Part shown: piece by piece, positions 23,520 through 35,605 of the stretch
Numbering within the stretch: position 1 is the first letter of the stretch
How the letters are laid out: each line of letters opens with the position of its first letter
Origin: Ceratotherium simum simum
Lineage: Eukaryota > Chordata > Mammalia > Perissodactyla > Rhinocerotidae
Assembly (NCBI RefSeq): GCF_000283155.1
Contig: NW_004454182.1
Coordinates: forward strand, 7,799,188 to 7,863,187
DNA length: 64,000 nucleotides
Direction of reading: 5' to 3'
The notes under the pieces: generated by a model
Told to the model about the DNA's origin: nothing
Database searches by the model: none
Seen by the model: only the letters and a program-made list of their open reading frames with translations
Made by a program: the position numbers and the translations under genes

Positions 23520-23790
23520 CCATCATTTATTGTTATCCCATTATACTAGGCACTGTGAAAACTACAGTACAACTTTTTATCTGTAATAGTAACATTATAC
23601 TAGACATTATTGTTTTCATTTTAGTAACATGCTAGGTAGACATCATTGTTTTCATTTTAAAATAAGGGACCTCAGCAAGGTTAAGTAGATCGTTTAAAGT
23701 AAATGATGAGAGACTGAGCTGAGAATCAAGTCCAGACCTATGTAACTCTAAAATCTGTTCTCCTTCCACCGTGCCATACAATGAGTACCA
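23520..23790 (-). repeat. MIR relic with small internal duplication
   Basis: ATCATTTATTGTTATCCCATTATACTAGGCACTG..GGACCTCAGCAAGGTTAAGTAG..AATCAAGTCCAGACCTATG is antisense MIR. A phrase near CTAGACATTATTGTTTTCATTTTA is repeated about 50 bp downstream. Confidence 0.55.
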
Positions 23791-24454
23791 GCAGCTCACC
23801 GCCATCACTCCATCGGGTTCTTACCACCAGCTTCCAAGAGCAAATGCTTAGCACACACAAGCCAAACACCAACCCATTCATCCCTCCCTGGCAAGACTCA
23901 CCCAAGTAAGGCTTCTCAGACTGCTCAGGGCCAGCCTGGCACCTTCACCTTCATAGAGTAACCCCCATGAGCAGGAATTTTGAAGAAAATGTGTGCATTG
24001 AAAAGTGAGTATTCATTCCACGTAACTGTGCATAACAGTAACACACAATCTGCAGCCACACACATTCCTCTTCAGCCATGCAAAGGTAAAGTGCAGAGAC
24101 ACAGCTGGTGTTTTGGATTATTGTAAGTGTTCATGTCATTGTCGTACAAGGCCCACTTCCCTTCACTTTTTACATATCTGCTTCTTCTCAGTGAACAGTG
24201 AGGTATCCCTCCTCTGTTTTCAGAAATGTTAGAAAAGCAGCATTGATTCAGAGAGTGATCAACTGGTCACCAAGACACCAAGATAGTTAGTAAAGCCAAG
24301 AATCCATATCACTTGATAGCATCTTCTCCATTGGAACACTTTGTGTGTGCCTTTGGCTAATTTAAGTAAAGGCAGAGCGTTTTGGTGTTAGAGCTTACCA
24401 CAAAGAAAAGAACATTGTGCATTCTCTTAGTGCCATTATTTAAATAATGACTTC

Positions 24455-24660
24455 ATTTATTGGAATTCTTAAGATTGCCAGACACTATGCTGGAGACTGG
24501 ACACACATTGTCTTATTCAATCCTCCTGATGATCCCACATAGACTATAATATTATCGTTTCCATTTTACAGAAGAAAACAAACAAAAAAAAACTATGAGT
24601 CAGATTAAGTAAGTACATTGCAAATGGCAGTAGAATAACTTGAGCCTGGGTTTGTCTGAC
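24455..24660 (-). repeat. MIR relic
   Basis: TTCATTTATTGGAATTCTTAAGATTGCCAGACACTATGCTGG..TCCATTTTACAGAAGAAAAC..ACTTGAGCCTGGGTTTGTCTG is antisense MIR, near full length. Confidence 0.65.
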
Positions 24661-25435
24661 AATGTGGTCCCATGTTCTTTTCTCTGTACCAGCCCACCTA
24701 GAGATCCCAGAGCTGTTTGCAAAGAATGCCAGCTGGAAATCCCAGCATGCAGTGGGAAGCCTGTGCAGTGCTACATGGCAGTATTGTTGTTGTTGTGCAA
24801 TTGCAAAAAAGGGAACACAGTGTTCTGAAATTGCACAAGGAATGTAAACAAGACAAATGGAATCTCTCGGAATTGGTGCTAATCTCTTGCTGGAGACTGA
24901 TTTTGGAAAAAGCTTTTGTGTAGCATTTGACTAGATAGCTTGGCCCCCAAAATACTAAAAGAAAGTAGTGAGAGCAATGATTGAGTTCTGCAAGTGTGGA
25001 TGCATTTAAGGTAGTTTATTTCTTCCTAAGCAAATGATTTCCTTGCTTATATCAGATCTCTAATGCTTGCTGAGCTATTTATGAATTCCAAGGAAGACTG
25101 GAATTAGCTTTTATAAGAAAAATCCCATAGCTGACATTTGTTGATGAAAGTAATTTCAGAAGGTTTGATAAAATGGTTTTGGTACTTCACAGTAAATCCC
25201 AATGCCATCTATTTAAGATGGGGACAGCAATGGGATGGAGTTATGTGAAGCACCCCGTCAGCATGTCTCTTCATACTCAATAAACAAATAGATCAAGATC
25301 ATGAACTCCCTAGATGTGCTTCAATTGTTTCAAATGAAAATGCTCACGTGTAAAACTACATACATATTTTATCATATTTTATTTGTAACTAAGACTTTAG
25401 GACCTTATAGGTACAAATGAGTTCATAAAATGTAC
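24661..25435. other. Unassigned sequence
   Basis: No gene or named repeat was recognised. A GTT run is at 24785-24797. Confidence 0.35.
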
Positions 25436-25655
25436 CATTTATTGAGTGTGTCAGGTCCTACACATATTATCTTATTTAATCCTGACAACACTTTGTGAGT
25501 TTGTGGAGAAAAAGATTCTCATGTCCGTGTTACAGAGGTGGAAACTGAAATTTAGAGAGATTAAGTGATTTTCCCAAGAACGCAGAGGTGGTAAGTGGCT
25601 GAGTCCAGATTCAAACCCAGGTCTCTCTGCTTCCAAAGACAGGCTCTTTATCATC
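25436..25655 (-). repeat. MIR relic, well preserved
   Basis: CATTTATTGAGTGTGTCAGGTCC..ATCTTATTTAATCCTGACAAC..GGTGGAAACTGAAATTTAGAGAGATTAAGTG..CAGATTCAAACCCAGGTC covers nearly the whole antisense MIR. Confidence 0.75.
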
Positions 25656-28534
25656 TCTTTGAATAACAGACTTGAAGTTTTCTAGCACAATTGTACAACC
25701 GCTCATCTGAGAAACTATAGGACCTCCACATCACTTTGAATTTCCTATTCCTCCAAGGCATCTTAGGAATCCATGGGAGTAGCAAAGGATGATTTGTATG
25801 TGTACTTGGAGATTGCTTATTTTTTTACACACATGGCCGTTTCATACCCTACATTGTTTACATGCCAAAGTCTACTCTTTGCTATGTGAAGCGATGCATA
25901 ATTTCATGGATCCAAAAGCCACTTATTTTGAGCTCCAAGAATTTTCCTATAATTTCCCATATATCGTGGTTCTTAGCTTTTATTATTGAGTCCCTTCACA
26001 CCCTTCTGATGTGAAAGCTTTCAGCTTTCCAGACTTAAAGATACGACTCTAACATGTAAAAGCATCAGTCCTCAATTTCAAGATCCTCCATCCACTTGAT
26101 CACACTAGTTTCCTTCTCTGCTTCTCTATCTTCATTGAGGCAATCCAGCAGTATTTCCAGAGTAAGGACTCGTTGATTCTATGTGGGGTCATGCCATCCC
26201 TTTTCTGTTTTCTTTGCCCTTTCCAATGACACTCACAAGCCTTGATTCAATCCAGTGAGTATCATGAGAGGGCAACAAGAATCAAAGGGGAAATTATGTT
26301 AGATGCAGGGTCTGAGCCTCTTGGCCTCTTTGAGCTTCTCGGCCTCATTCACCTAACCTCATACTGGCTGGGGCTAAGGCAAGCCCACATCATTTTACCT
26401 ACTCTTGGGATCTTGGAGGCTCTTTCTGCAGTTTAACATCATCCTTCACTTCCTGAAAGATTTTAATGACACCATGGACCATAGACTTGGAAATTTCACT
26501 ATACAATCCTGTTCCCTAGTTATTTCTGAAAACATTCAATAAAACCAACTTGTGGTGTTCCCAATTACCAAGGGACCACATTGTCAATATTTCTTTGTCA
26601 TGGATGCATGGAATCGTTTAAAGACAGGAAAGAAATGTTACCTTCCTTGTCCCAACACCCAAGATAACTGTTGTCTTAACAGGCTTCTTTAAAGTTTAAG
26701 GACTCAGAACCAGTGTCTCCCCTTTATTATCTCCATGCCTGCTTATTGTCCCCTTCCCCCAACCAAAGAATGAATGAGGCATTCATCCCTTTCCAAAGAG
26801 TATGGCCTCCCTCCACATTACGACTCATTCATGTGACAACTCAAGCATTCATTTCATGCTTCAAAAGACCAAACTCAAAGAAAGCATGGCATTAACTTTT
26901 TGCCTTGGTCTATAGCTTGAAAAGAGAATAGATAAGGAGCCAAGTTACCCCCTTCTCAGGTCAGGTCTTCAGTATGGAGGAGTAGAGGCAGAACTAACAG
27001 AAATTCCAGATAGCTTTGTGCAGATTAAAGGAGAGAGAGACTGGAGTGGATTCAGATTTTATGGGACCCCAAAACTTATATAATTTGGGGTGCCCCCCTG
27101 AAGGAAAAGAATGCAACATTATAAATATAAAAATAGGTATGAAGGTTAATAATTAAAGTAAGAAAAGAACACAAAACAATATATAAATTTAAAACTGGCA
27201 AATAACACATACAACGTGAAGTCCAGAAAATTAAGATTTTTCATTAACTGCTTAAAACACCTCTATCATACTTTTAACATACATTTATTAGCTACCTATT
27301 TCATAATATCATTTTTATAGAGAGAATATAAATATAATACGGCCTTTTCTCTAGCATATTTGTTCAAAATTTTTTATTAGGGAGAAGTTTGGAAAAGTTC
27401 CTTCCCCCTTCACAAGTTGTTATTGATAATGTCATATAAATATTTAGGATTGTTTCCAAGTTTTGGGAAACCTCTATGGTCTCTCTTTCATATGAGTGTT
27501 GTTACAGGTGTATTCACTGTTTGTAATATTGCTATAGGTTTGCGTCCCATAAACATAGAAACTCTGATAAATTCTATTTCATGCAAATCCTATCAAAAAA
27601 TAAAAGTATATGGTGAACTTGTAATTGAATACTCTATTACCAAGGTTATTCTCAGTTGAGGAGAACTACCCTTTCAAGGGGGCATCAAAGAGATCCTAAG
27701 CTTATACTTGCAGTTTTATACTTTGATGACTGGAAGAATTTTCCAGACTAGCCTCTGGCTCCACACATTTCACGCAGTTTCTCCTCCACTCCCCACATGC
27801 TTCCAACACTGGTGCAGATTGTTCTCTGACTCTGCACATTTACGTCCCAACACTGGGTAAATCCATGGGGCTGAGGGAGTATTCCTGGAAGTCATTCCTC
27901 TCAGGATGGTTATTAATAACTGTATGTGATATTGTTGAAAAACCACATAAATATATCCCATTTAACCCAAACTAAATATACCTCCCACCCAAACTCCACG
28001 AAAGCAAATACAAAAAATGTCCAGGGCCACTCCCAACACCAACACAAGGAAAATAGAAACAGAAAGGAAGTCCGAGTGGAAAAAAACAACAGTCTCAATT
28101 TGTTGCTTAAATGTCTTACTTTTGCAAATTTTATAAACACATGATTTTACAAAAACATTTGAACACATTCTAAGCACCCTCACAGGGCCTTAGAAGAGGC
28201 CCAAGCAAGTCAGGGACCCTGCAGCTTAAGCCTCAATAGCTTCATGGTAAATCGCCCTGGCCATTTCAAGGAACACCAGCAGAAGACAGAGATGGCTTTG
28301 AGAATATGCCCCTACTCAGCACGCTGGGCACTGCATAACCCCCAGAACTCCAGGACTTCTGTACTACCTGAGGGATAAAGGAGGGAGAGGAAGAATCCTC
28401 AGATTAGTTTATCCAAAAGAGGCTGAGTTTAAACCTCAATTCTGCCATCAGGTGAACAGAAGTGAGTGACATATTGATCAAATTGAATTGTAGAAAAAAG
28501 AAAGCTACTTTTGCCCTGAGCTTTGTAATCTGTT
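25656..28534. other. Unassigned sequence, AT-rich in the middle
   Basis: Nearly 2.9 kb without a gene or a repeat I can name. The 27100-27660 part is very AT-rich and may hide an old degraded transposon. Confidence 0.3.
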
Positions 28535-28955
28535 GTAGTGGGTTGAAATGTCCCCCCAGAATTCATATCTACCCAGAACTTCAGAATGTGACTTTATTTG
28601 GAAATAGGTACTTTGCAGATGTAATTAGTTAAGGATCTTGAGTAAATCATCCTGGTTTTAGGATAGGCCCTAAATCCAATGACAGTTGTCCTCTAAGGTG
28701 GGGAGAGGACAGGACACAGAGAGACACACACAGAGGAGGCCGTATAAAGACAGAGACAGAGATTGAAGGATGCAGTCAGAAGTCAAGGAATGCAGGAGGA
28801 GGCAAGGAAGGACCCTTCCCTAAAGGATGCATGGCCCTGGTGACACCTTGATTTTGGACTCAGCCTCTAGAACTATGAGAGAATAAATTTCTGTTTTTTA
28901 AGCCACCAAGTTCGTGATAATTTGTTACAACAGCTCTAGGAAACGAATACATCTG
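28535..28955 (+). mobile_element. MaLR (MLT1-type) LTR
   Basis: GTAGTGGGTTGAAATGTCCCCCCAGAATTCATAT..GTGACTTTATTTGGAAATAGG..GACACCTTGATTTTGGACTC..AATAAATTTCTG..AAGCCACCAAGTTCGTG is a nearly complete sense MLT1 LTR with AATAAA at 28882-28887. It is solo. Confidence 0.78.
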
Positions 28956-29024
28956 TGAAATTTGTTCCCACTACAGTTGAAATGAAAGAAGGAAAAGTAA
29001 GCAACACGACTTGCCTCTTTTTTA

Positions 29025-29503
29025 CAGACGGTCCCTAACGTGCATTGGTTTGACTTATCGACTTTACAGTGGTGCGAAAGTGTTAGGCATTCAGTAGAAA
29101 CTGCACTCCAAACTTTGAATGGTGATCTTTTCCTGGGCTAGCAATACGCAGTACGATCCTCTCGTGATGCTAGGCTATGGCAACAGCTGCAGCTCCCAGT
29201 CAGCCCCGCGATCACAGGGTGAACAACCGATGCACTTACAACCATTCTATACATGGGCGACCATTCTGTTTGTCACTTTCAGTACAGTATTCAATAAATT
29301 ACATGAGGCGTTCAACACTTTAGTATAAAATAGGCTTGGTGGTAGATGATTTTGCCCAACTGTAGGCTAATGGAAGTGTTCCGGGCACGTTTAAGGTAGG
29401 CTAGGCTAAGCTACGACATTCGGTAGGTTAGGTGTATTAAATGCACTCTCAACTTAAGATATTTTCAACTTACAAAACCCCATCACAAGTTGAGGAAGAT
29501 CTG
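29025..29503 (+). mobile_element. Tigger-like non-autonomous DNA transposon
   Basis: The element starts CAGACGGTCCCTAACGTGCATTGG and ends GTTGAGGAAGATCTG, flanked on both sides by TA. The body (GACTTATCGACTTTACAGTGGTGCGAAAG.., GGCTAGCAATACGCAGTACGA, GGTAGGCTAGGCTAAGC) is a dispersed mammalian DNA-transposon phrase. The TA duplication and CAG end fit the Tc1/mariner (Tigger) class. It has no transposase frame. Confidence 0.62.
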
Positions 29504-29569
29504 TACTCGGAGAGATAAGAATGTGAGATTTAATAATAACGCAAGGGAGATAATTGAAAAGAGGTTGCA

Positions 29570-30150
29570 TGTTCCACTTACTTATTGTTGCAGAATGGTG
29601 GTATGAAACAGCAACTATTTTATCATTATGCTCTACAAATTCTGTAGGTCAGGAATTTGGAAAGGGAACAGAAGGCATGGCTCTTCCCTGCTCTAGGATG
29701 TCTGGGGCCTCATCTGGGTTGACTCACACAGCTGGGGGCTAGAACTGATGGGGCTGAAAGATCCACTTCTCAGATGGCTTCTTGGCTCACATATCCAGTC
29801 TTTGGGCTAGGTGGATGAAGGATGGGCTTTGCCGGGACTATTGGCCAGAGCACCTACGTGTGGTCTCTGCAGCATGGAAGCCTCAGGCTAGTTGGACTAC
29901 TTACATGGGGGTCAGGGCTCCAAGGGCAAAGGTCTCAGACAACAAGGCTGGACTGTATGGCCTTTTGTGACCTGGTCTTGGAAGTCACATGGTATCACTT
30001 CTGTCACTTTCTATTGGTCAAAACAGTCACAGACTCAGCCAGATTCCAGGGCAGAGGACACAGAACCTACCTCTTGATGGGAAGAGTGTCAGAGAATTTG
30101 TGGTCATGTTTTAAGCCTGCCATACTGCTTGTTTTCCTTTCACCCTTTTC
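29570..30150 (-). mobile_element. Old ERVL/MaLR-like LTR
   Basis: TGCAGAATGGTGGTATGAAACAGCAACTATTTTATCATTATGCTC..TCTGTAGGTCAGGAATTTGG follows the antisense LTR order seen at 9825. Later parts (CTGACCTGG-like, AAGTCACATGG) also fit. Open frames at 29782-30196 inside it are not genes. Confidence 0.5.
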
Positions 30151-30735
30151 CTACAACCCATCTGGAACCTGCAGGAACTACATTAGCTCTGTCTGAAGAT
30201 CTACACCATGACTCTCCTCTAGCTCAGTCCACAGCAGTTCTGTCAAGAGAGACTCTGGTGACGGCACATCAGTAATTTAAAGCACTGTTTCACTGAAATC
30301 TTTGTTAAGTGTTTGTCACAAAAAGCCCACGGATGAACCTGTATCCCTAGAATTTTTGAAACCAAACTTTGCAAAATTTATTGATATCACTTCTTTGTGT
30401 GATTATCCTGTAGCCAGAGCACCCTCTTGCAGGCAGCGGTACAGTTCTCCTGAAGGTAGTAACATTCCAACTGTTGATCATCCTGGCAAGAGATCATGTC
30501 TGGGACAGGAATTAAGGACCCTGGATTGAGATGAAGGATGCAACTTCCTCCTCTGTGAAGCCATGGCTCAGTTTGGTGCTAGTCTGAGGATGGTCGTGCC
30601 CCAAGTATTTCTGGCAGTGGGATGAGCTGTCCTTGGTCACATGCAAGCAAGCCATGAAGCCAGCATGGTAGTGGTCTGGTGAGAAACCCCAGGGCAGACC
30701 TTAGTCTGTGAAATGTTTGTAAATTATTTCCTGGG
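30151..30735. other. Unassigned sequence
   Basis: No gene or named repeat was recognised. Confidence 0.3.
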
Positions 30736-30737
30736 AG

Positions 30738-30863
30738 ATATCTATATCTATATCTATATCTATATCTATATCTATATCTATACCTATACCTATACCTATA
30801 TTTACATCTATATCGCTCCTGGGGTGTGGGAGGACATGTGTATATATATATATATATATAGTT

Positions 30864-30894
<31 letters not shown>

Positions 30895-30903
30895 GTTTTC
30901 TGT
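30738..30903. repeat. Compound microsatellite
   Basis: It has (TATATC)n at 30738-30782, variant (TACCTA)n to about 30800, a 30-bp spacer, then (TA)n, GTTTTCTG, a second (TA)n and GTTTTCTG again (30838-30903). It creates alternating I/Y false frames. Probably polymorphic in length. Confidence 0.9.
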
Positions 30904-31955
30904 TCCTTCTTTTACCCTTGAACCTCAAGTAAAATCTTGTTGAACATTATGGTGTGGCCTCGCCATGCCATGAGGAATTAATGTAAACCCAGGCCCGTGA
31001 AGTTAGTGGGCAAAGAGTACAGAAGAGAGTGGTGTGTTCCTTCCTCAGGTTGGTAGCAGAAGCAGTCTACAGAGGAGGCCAGGTGTGCCCAGTGGAGATG
31101 AGATCCCTGTGAGGGCCAATTGCAGTGTGACCAGAAGGTTAAGATGGTAGGCCCTGATAGACATAGCCTTGAGTTCTAGTCAGATGAAAACTTGGGAAAC
31201 AGTCATAAAAGCCAGCAAACAACTGTGAAGGCAGACAAGGCTCACAATAATCTAGCGAGAGGCCCTGTCATCCGGACCATCACTTGGCTTGGTTGTGCCC
31301 TGCCGAGGACAAGCAGCCCTGGAGGTGAATTTTGGCTGAAACTCAGCCTGTCCTCCACTTGCGTGGGCTGTGTCCACTTGGAGGAAGCAGGTGCTTGTTT
31401 CTGATTTACACAGAGGCAGTGTATGAATGAGGGCAGCCCAAATGCACGGGTGCAGTTTGAGTTATACATTAAAAAGTACAACTCTGGAGTGTAGGTAACA
31501 GAGTGGAGTGTGAGTCGAGATGAAGAGAACTCAGGCCCACTTAAGGTTACCGTTGCAGCAGATTTGAGTGGAGAATGGTCATGGAAGATTGAGCAGTGGG
31601 CCAGACCAGGCGGCATGTCTCCTGTCACAGAAGAGGGAGGAGACATATATACATAATGCTTCAGCCAGCATCAGTAGTGCAGGGTGCCTTGGGTGGACAT
31701 TCATGTCTGCATGCCACAGGATCCAGGAGAGCCACCCACAGTTAAGTGTAGGCAAACAGAGGAAGAAGACCTGTGTTGCCTTGTGGCAGCCGAGAGAACT
31801 TCATAAACCTATGGAAGACCCTAGAAACACCTATACTCCCATGGGTGGGAGTCAAAACAATACAAATCTGTGACTACTGTTAGGATCTTTTTTCAACCCA
31901 ACTCCCATCACCACCAATGGCGTAACCTAGGAAAGATGGCTGACATCTAGGGTTC
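30904..31955. other. Unassigned sequence
   Basis: No gene or named repeat was recognised. The antisense frame 31242-31646 has no family features. Confidence 0.3.
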
Positions 31956-31959
31956 TGTT

Positions 31960-32105
31960 GGAAGGTTTTATTTACATACCTGTCTCCCATCAAGACTATA
32001 AGTTCTTTGAGTCAGGGATCATGATACATCCACATCCTCCAGGGACTCCTATAGTGCCCAATATACAGTAGGTGCTCAATCTATGTTTGTTGAAGGAACA
32101 AAGGA
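31960..32105 (+). repeat. L2 LINE 3' end
   Basis: ACTATAAGTTCTTTGAGTCAGGGATCATG..TATAGTGCCCAATATACAGTAGGTGCTCAATCTATGTTTGTTG is a clear L2 tail. Confidence 0.7.
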
Positions 32106-33399
32106 CAGAAAGCTATAGGACATGGTCACTGTACAACTGAGCACATCATGTCCCCACTGACTGATTTCTGGCTACATGCTAGTTTGTGCCACCCAGTCTG
32201 ATGCTACTGCAGGGCTGAAGTGCCCAGAAAAGGCTAAGATGTGGGAGAGCAGCTGCCGCCCTTCTTGGCGTCATCATCTGCCTGACTAGCCAGTCCTTTT
32301 GGCTAATGAGCTGGGCACGGTAAGTTTCCTGAGGCAGGTGAGAGAATCAGTGAGGGAGACAAGCGGAGTGAGGGGCACAGAAATCTGAATGTCACAGACT
32401 CCATTGGTTTCTTCTAGTCATGGGCACAATCCAATCTAAAGACAAGAGTGGACTGGATGATCTCCTCTCCAATTCCTTGATTTCATGACCAACGTGTCAA
32501 AGGAGAAGAAACAGTTCAAGGATTTTATTGGTAGGTTTAGCCACAAACTCCTAGTTTCACCTACAAGTTCCAGGAGACCCAGCCGTGAACTTCATATTTC
32601 AATTAAATATCTTCTCCCCATTTAGCCAGGAACTGTGAACAAACTTCTCTTTTTGACATTTGTTCTTTGTGCCTGGCTAAATGGAGAGTTAACATTCAAG
32701 TGAACTGACATAAATGTCTGTTAATTCACTTTATGTGAATTCAACAGATGTTTAAAATCAGTAGCTATGCCCACAGCTCAGTGCATCATCCTGGGACTTT
32801 TTAAAGTCTGGGAGATCAGGGCCTTCCACTAACTATCTAGTCACAAAAAAAGAGCAGAGCAACTTTGGAAAATATATATATAATTTATAGAAATTCTAGG
32901 ATATAGAATTTAGCTATACAGAAAAAAGCTAAGCAGGGTCTGATCAAGAGTCCCCATGAGTGGCCCAGTCACTGAGGAGGTCAGAGAAAGGAGCTCACTG
33001 TGGGCCAGAAGCTACCTGTGAGCATGAGCCAGACTGGAAAAGCTGGGTGGGTTGAGGGAGAAGAAGAGAAGGGGATAGGCATTCTAAGCAAATGGAACCA
33101 CATGAGTAAAGACTTGGAGACAGCAAAGCTGATACCCCAAAAATGTTTCAGTTAGAAATAGGAAACAAAGAGAAGTAAGACTGAATGAGTTGGTTGGAAA
33201 CAGATTAAATGCTCCCTAGAGCTGTGTTCTTGACCAGGCTGGCCAGTATTCTCCCTGGAATACTAGCCTTGTAATCTTTCGTTGACCATGGGAAAAGAGT
33301 TCCACGGTCAAGAAAAAGTTACAGTCCCAGCTATCTTCCCACAGGGGATTCACACTGCACATTAATATAGTAAAGACTCTGAGTAGTCCTGCAGTAAAG
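32106..33399. other. Unassigned sequence
   Basis: No gene was seen. The part 33040-33150 vaguely resembles an L2 phrase (GGCATTCTAAGCAAATGGAACCACATGAGTAAAG). Confidence 0.3.
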
Positions 33400-33654
33400 A
33401 AAGAAATCTGTTTAACTTGGTTTAAAGTCCTATTAAACATGAAAAGATATTCAACATCATTAGTAATTAGGGAGGTGAAAACTAAAAACATAGCACATCT
33501 ATTAGAATGGCTAAAAGAAAACTCTGGCAATATTAAGTGTTGGTGAGGATGTGGAACAAATGGGCGTCTTGTACACTGCTTGTCAGAGAGCAAAATGGCA
33601 CCACAACTTTGGGAAATGGTTTGGCAGCTTTTAAAAATAAAGTCAAATACACAC

Positions 33655-35465
33655 TGTCTTAGTCAGCTTGGGCTGCCATTACAAAATACCACAGACTGGG
33701 TGGCTTAAACAACAGAAATGTCTTTTCTCACAGTTCTCAAGGCTGGAAGTCCAAGATCAGTGTGCCAGCCACGTTGGTTCTGGTGAGGACTCTCTTCCTG
33801 GTTTGCAGATGGCCGCCTGCTTGCTGTGTCCTCACATGGCAGAGAGAAAGATCAAAAGAGTGAGCTCACAGGTGTCTCTTCTTATTAGGACACCAATTCT
33901 ATCATGAAGGCCCCATCATCATGACCTCATACAACCCTAATTACCTCCCAAAGGCCCCATCTCCAAATACCATCATGTTAGGGGTTAGGTCTTCAACATA
34001 CAAAATTTGGGGGGACACAGATGTTCAGTTTATGACATTCCAATCTTGGCCTCTTCAAAATCCATGTCTGTCTCACATGCAAGTACATTCATTCCATCCC
34101 AACAGCCCCAGAAGTCTTAACTCATTCCAGCATCAACTCTGAAGTCCGAAGTCTCATCTAAATATCATCTAAATCAGATATTGGTGAGACTCAAGGTATA
34201 ATTTATCCTGAAGCAAAATTCTTCTCCAACTGTGAACCTGTGAAACCAGACAAGTTATGTGCTTCCAAAATACAATGGTGGAACACTCCCATTCCAAAAG
34301 GGAGAATAGGAAAGAAGCAAAAGGTAGCAGGTCCTCAGCAAGTCCAAAACCTGGCAAGGCAAATTCCATTAGATCTGAAGCCTCAAGAATAATCCTCTTT
34401 GGCTCATGCTCTGCCCTCCAGGCCCACTGGAGTGGCAGTGTCACCCCCATGGCTCTAAGCATGAGTCTCACTTCTGAGACCCTGCTGGACCAAGCCTGCT
34501 CCCATGGCTCTGACAGGTGGCCCTGCCCCCAAGGCTTTGGGTGGAGGTTGTCAGGCCTGTTGAAACCAAGGCAGTGGCCCTGATGATCTCTGAATTGCGT
34601 CATTTTTCCCTTTTCTTGAAGAAAAGTGAATATTTGCAGCTGAATAGCTTTATTGTCCCCTCCTGCAAAATCCATGAAGCTCAACAGCCTTCCTTCGTAT
34701 TCTATTGTCTCCATTCCTTTCAGTTCAAACTGGCAGTGTTTCTGCTCATATAATCCTGTAAGCTCTTCATCGAGTGATGGTACAGCCACACCGTTGGTGT
34801 TCTCTTCAGAATGTGCTTTCTCATTTTTTGCAATATGCATAGGCTGAGAATTTTCCAAATCTTGAAGTTCTGGTTCCTTTTTGCTTAACAATTCCTTCTT
34901 TGATTCATATATCTCCTTTCACATTTTACTATAAGCAGTCAGGAAGAACCAAGCTGCACCTTCAACACTTTGCTTAGAAACCTCCTTAGCTAAATATCCA
35001 ATTTCATGGCTCATAAGTTCTACCTTCCACAAAACAGTAGCACAAGTTCAGCCAAGTTCTTTGCCACTTTATAATAAGATCACCTTTCCTCCAGATTCCA
35101 ATAACATGTTCCTCATTTCTGTCTGAGGCTTTACCAAAATTCCCCTTAATATCCATATTTCTGGCATGCACCTCAAACCCTTGCAGTCTCTACCTATGAC
35201 CCAGTTCTAAAACCTCCTCTGCATTTTTGGGGATTTGTTACAGCAGCACCCCACTTCTCAGCACCAAAATCCGTCTTAATCAGCTCAGGCTGCCATAACA
35301 AAATACCATAGACTGGGGCACTTAAACAACAGACATTAATGTTCTCACAGTTCTAGAAGCTGGAAGCCCAAGATCAGGGTGCCAGCATGGTTGGTTTCTG
35401 GTGAGAGCTTTCTTCCTGGCCCGTAGATGGCTGCCTTCTCTCTGACCTCACATTCAGTCCATAAA
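33655..35465 (-). mobile_element. Two-LTR MaLR element (MLT1-type), inserted in the L1
   Basis: Both ends read as antisense MaLR LTRs: TGTCTTAGTCAGCTTGGGCTGCCATTACAAAATACC at 33655 and a second CAGCTCAGGCTGCCATAACAAAATACC at 35280. The left (3') LTR is about 370 bp; the right (5') LTR is about 190 bp, having lost its middle and most of its sense start (CTGACCTCACATTCAGTCC junction). Between them lies about 1.2 kb of MaLR internal sequence. Paired LTRs are rarer than solo ones. Confidence 0.7.
34169..34891 (-). pseudogene. 240-codon open frame in MaLR internal sequence
   Basis: The longest open frame of the window lies in the MaLR internal region. The protein starts MLSKKEPELQDLENSQ and is acidic and glutamine-rich at first, then mixed. 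Its DNA (AAGTCTTAACTCATTCCAGC.., CTTTTCTTGAAGAAAAGTG) is the known antisense MaLR-internal phrase. MaLR internals descend from ERVL gag but are non-autonomous, so I call it a relic frame, not a host gene. No retroviral motif is visible in it. Confidence 0.5.
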
Positions 35466-35605
35466 ATACACTTACCCTATACCCAGGAATCTCACTCCTA
35501 GATATTTATCCAAATGAAATAAAAACTTATGTTCACACAAAAACTAGAACACAAAGGCTTAAAACATTTTATTCATCATTACCCAAAACTGGAAACTACC
35601 CAAAT

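Noticed and set aside
30713..30928. Alternating Ile/Tyr and Ile/Asp frames
   Set aside because: They come from the TATATC/TA microsatellite.
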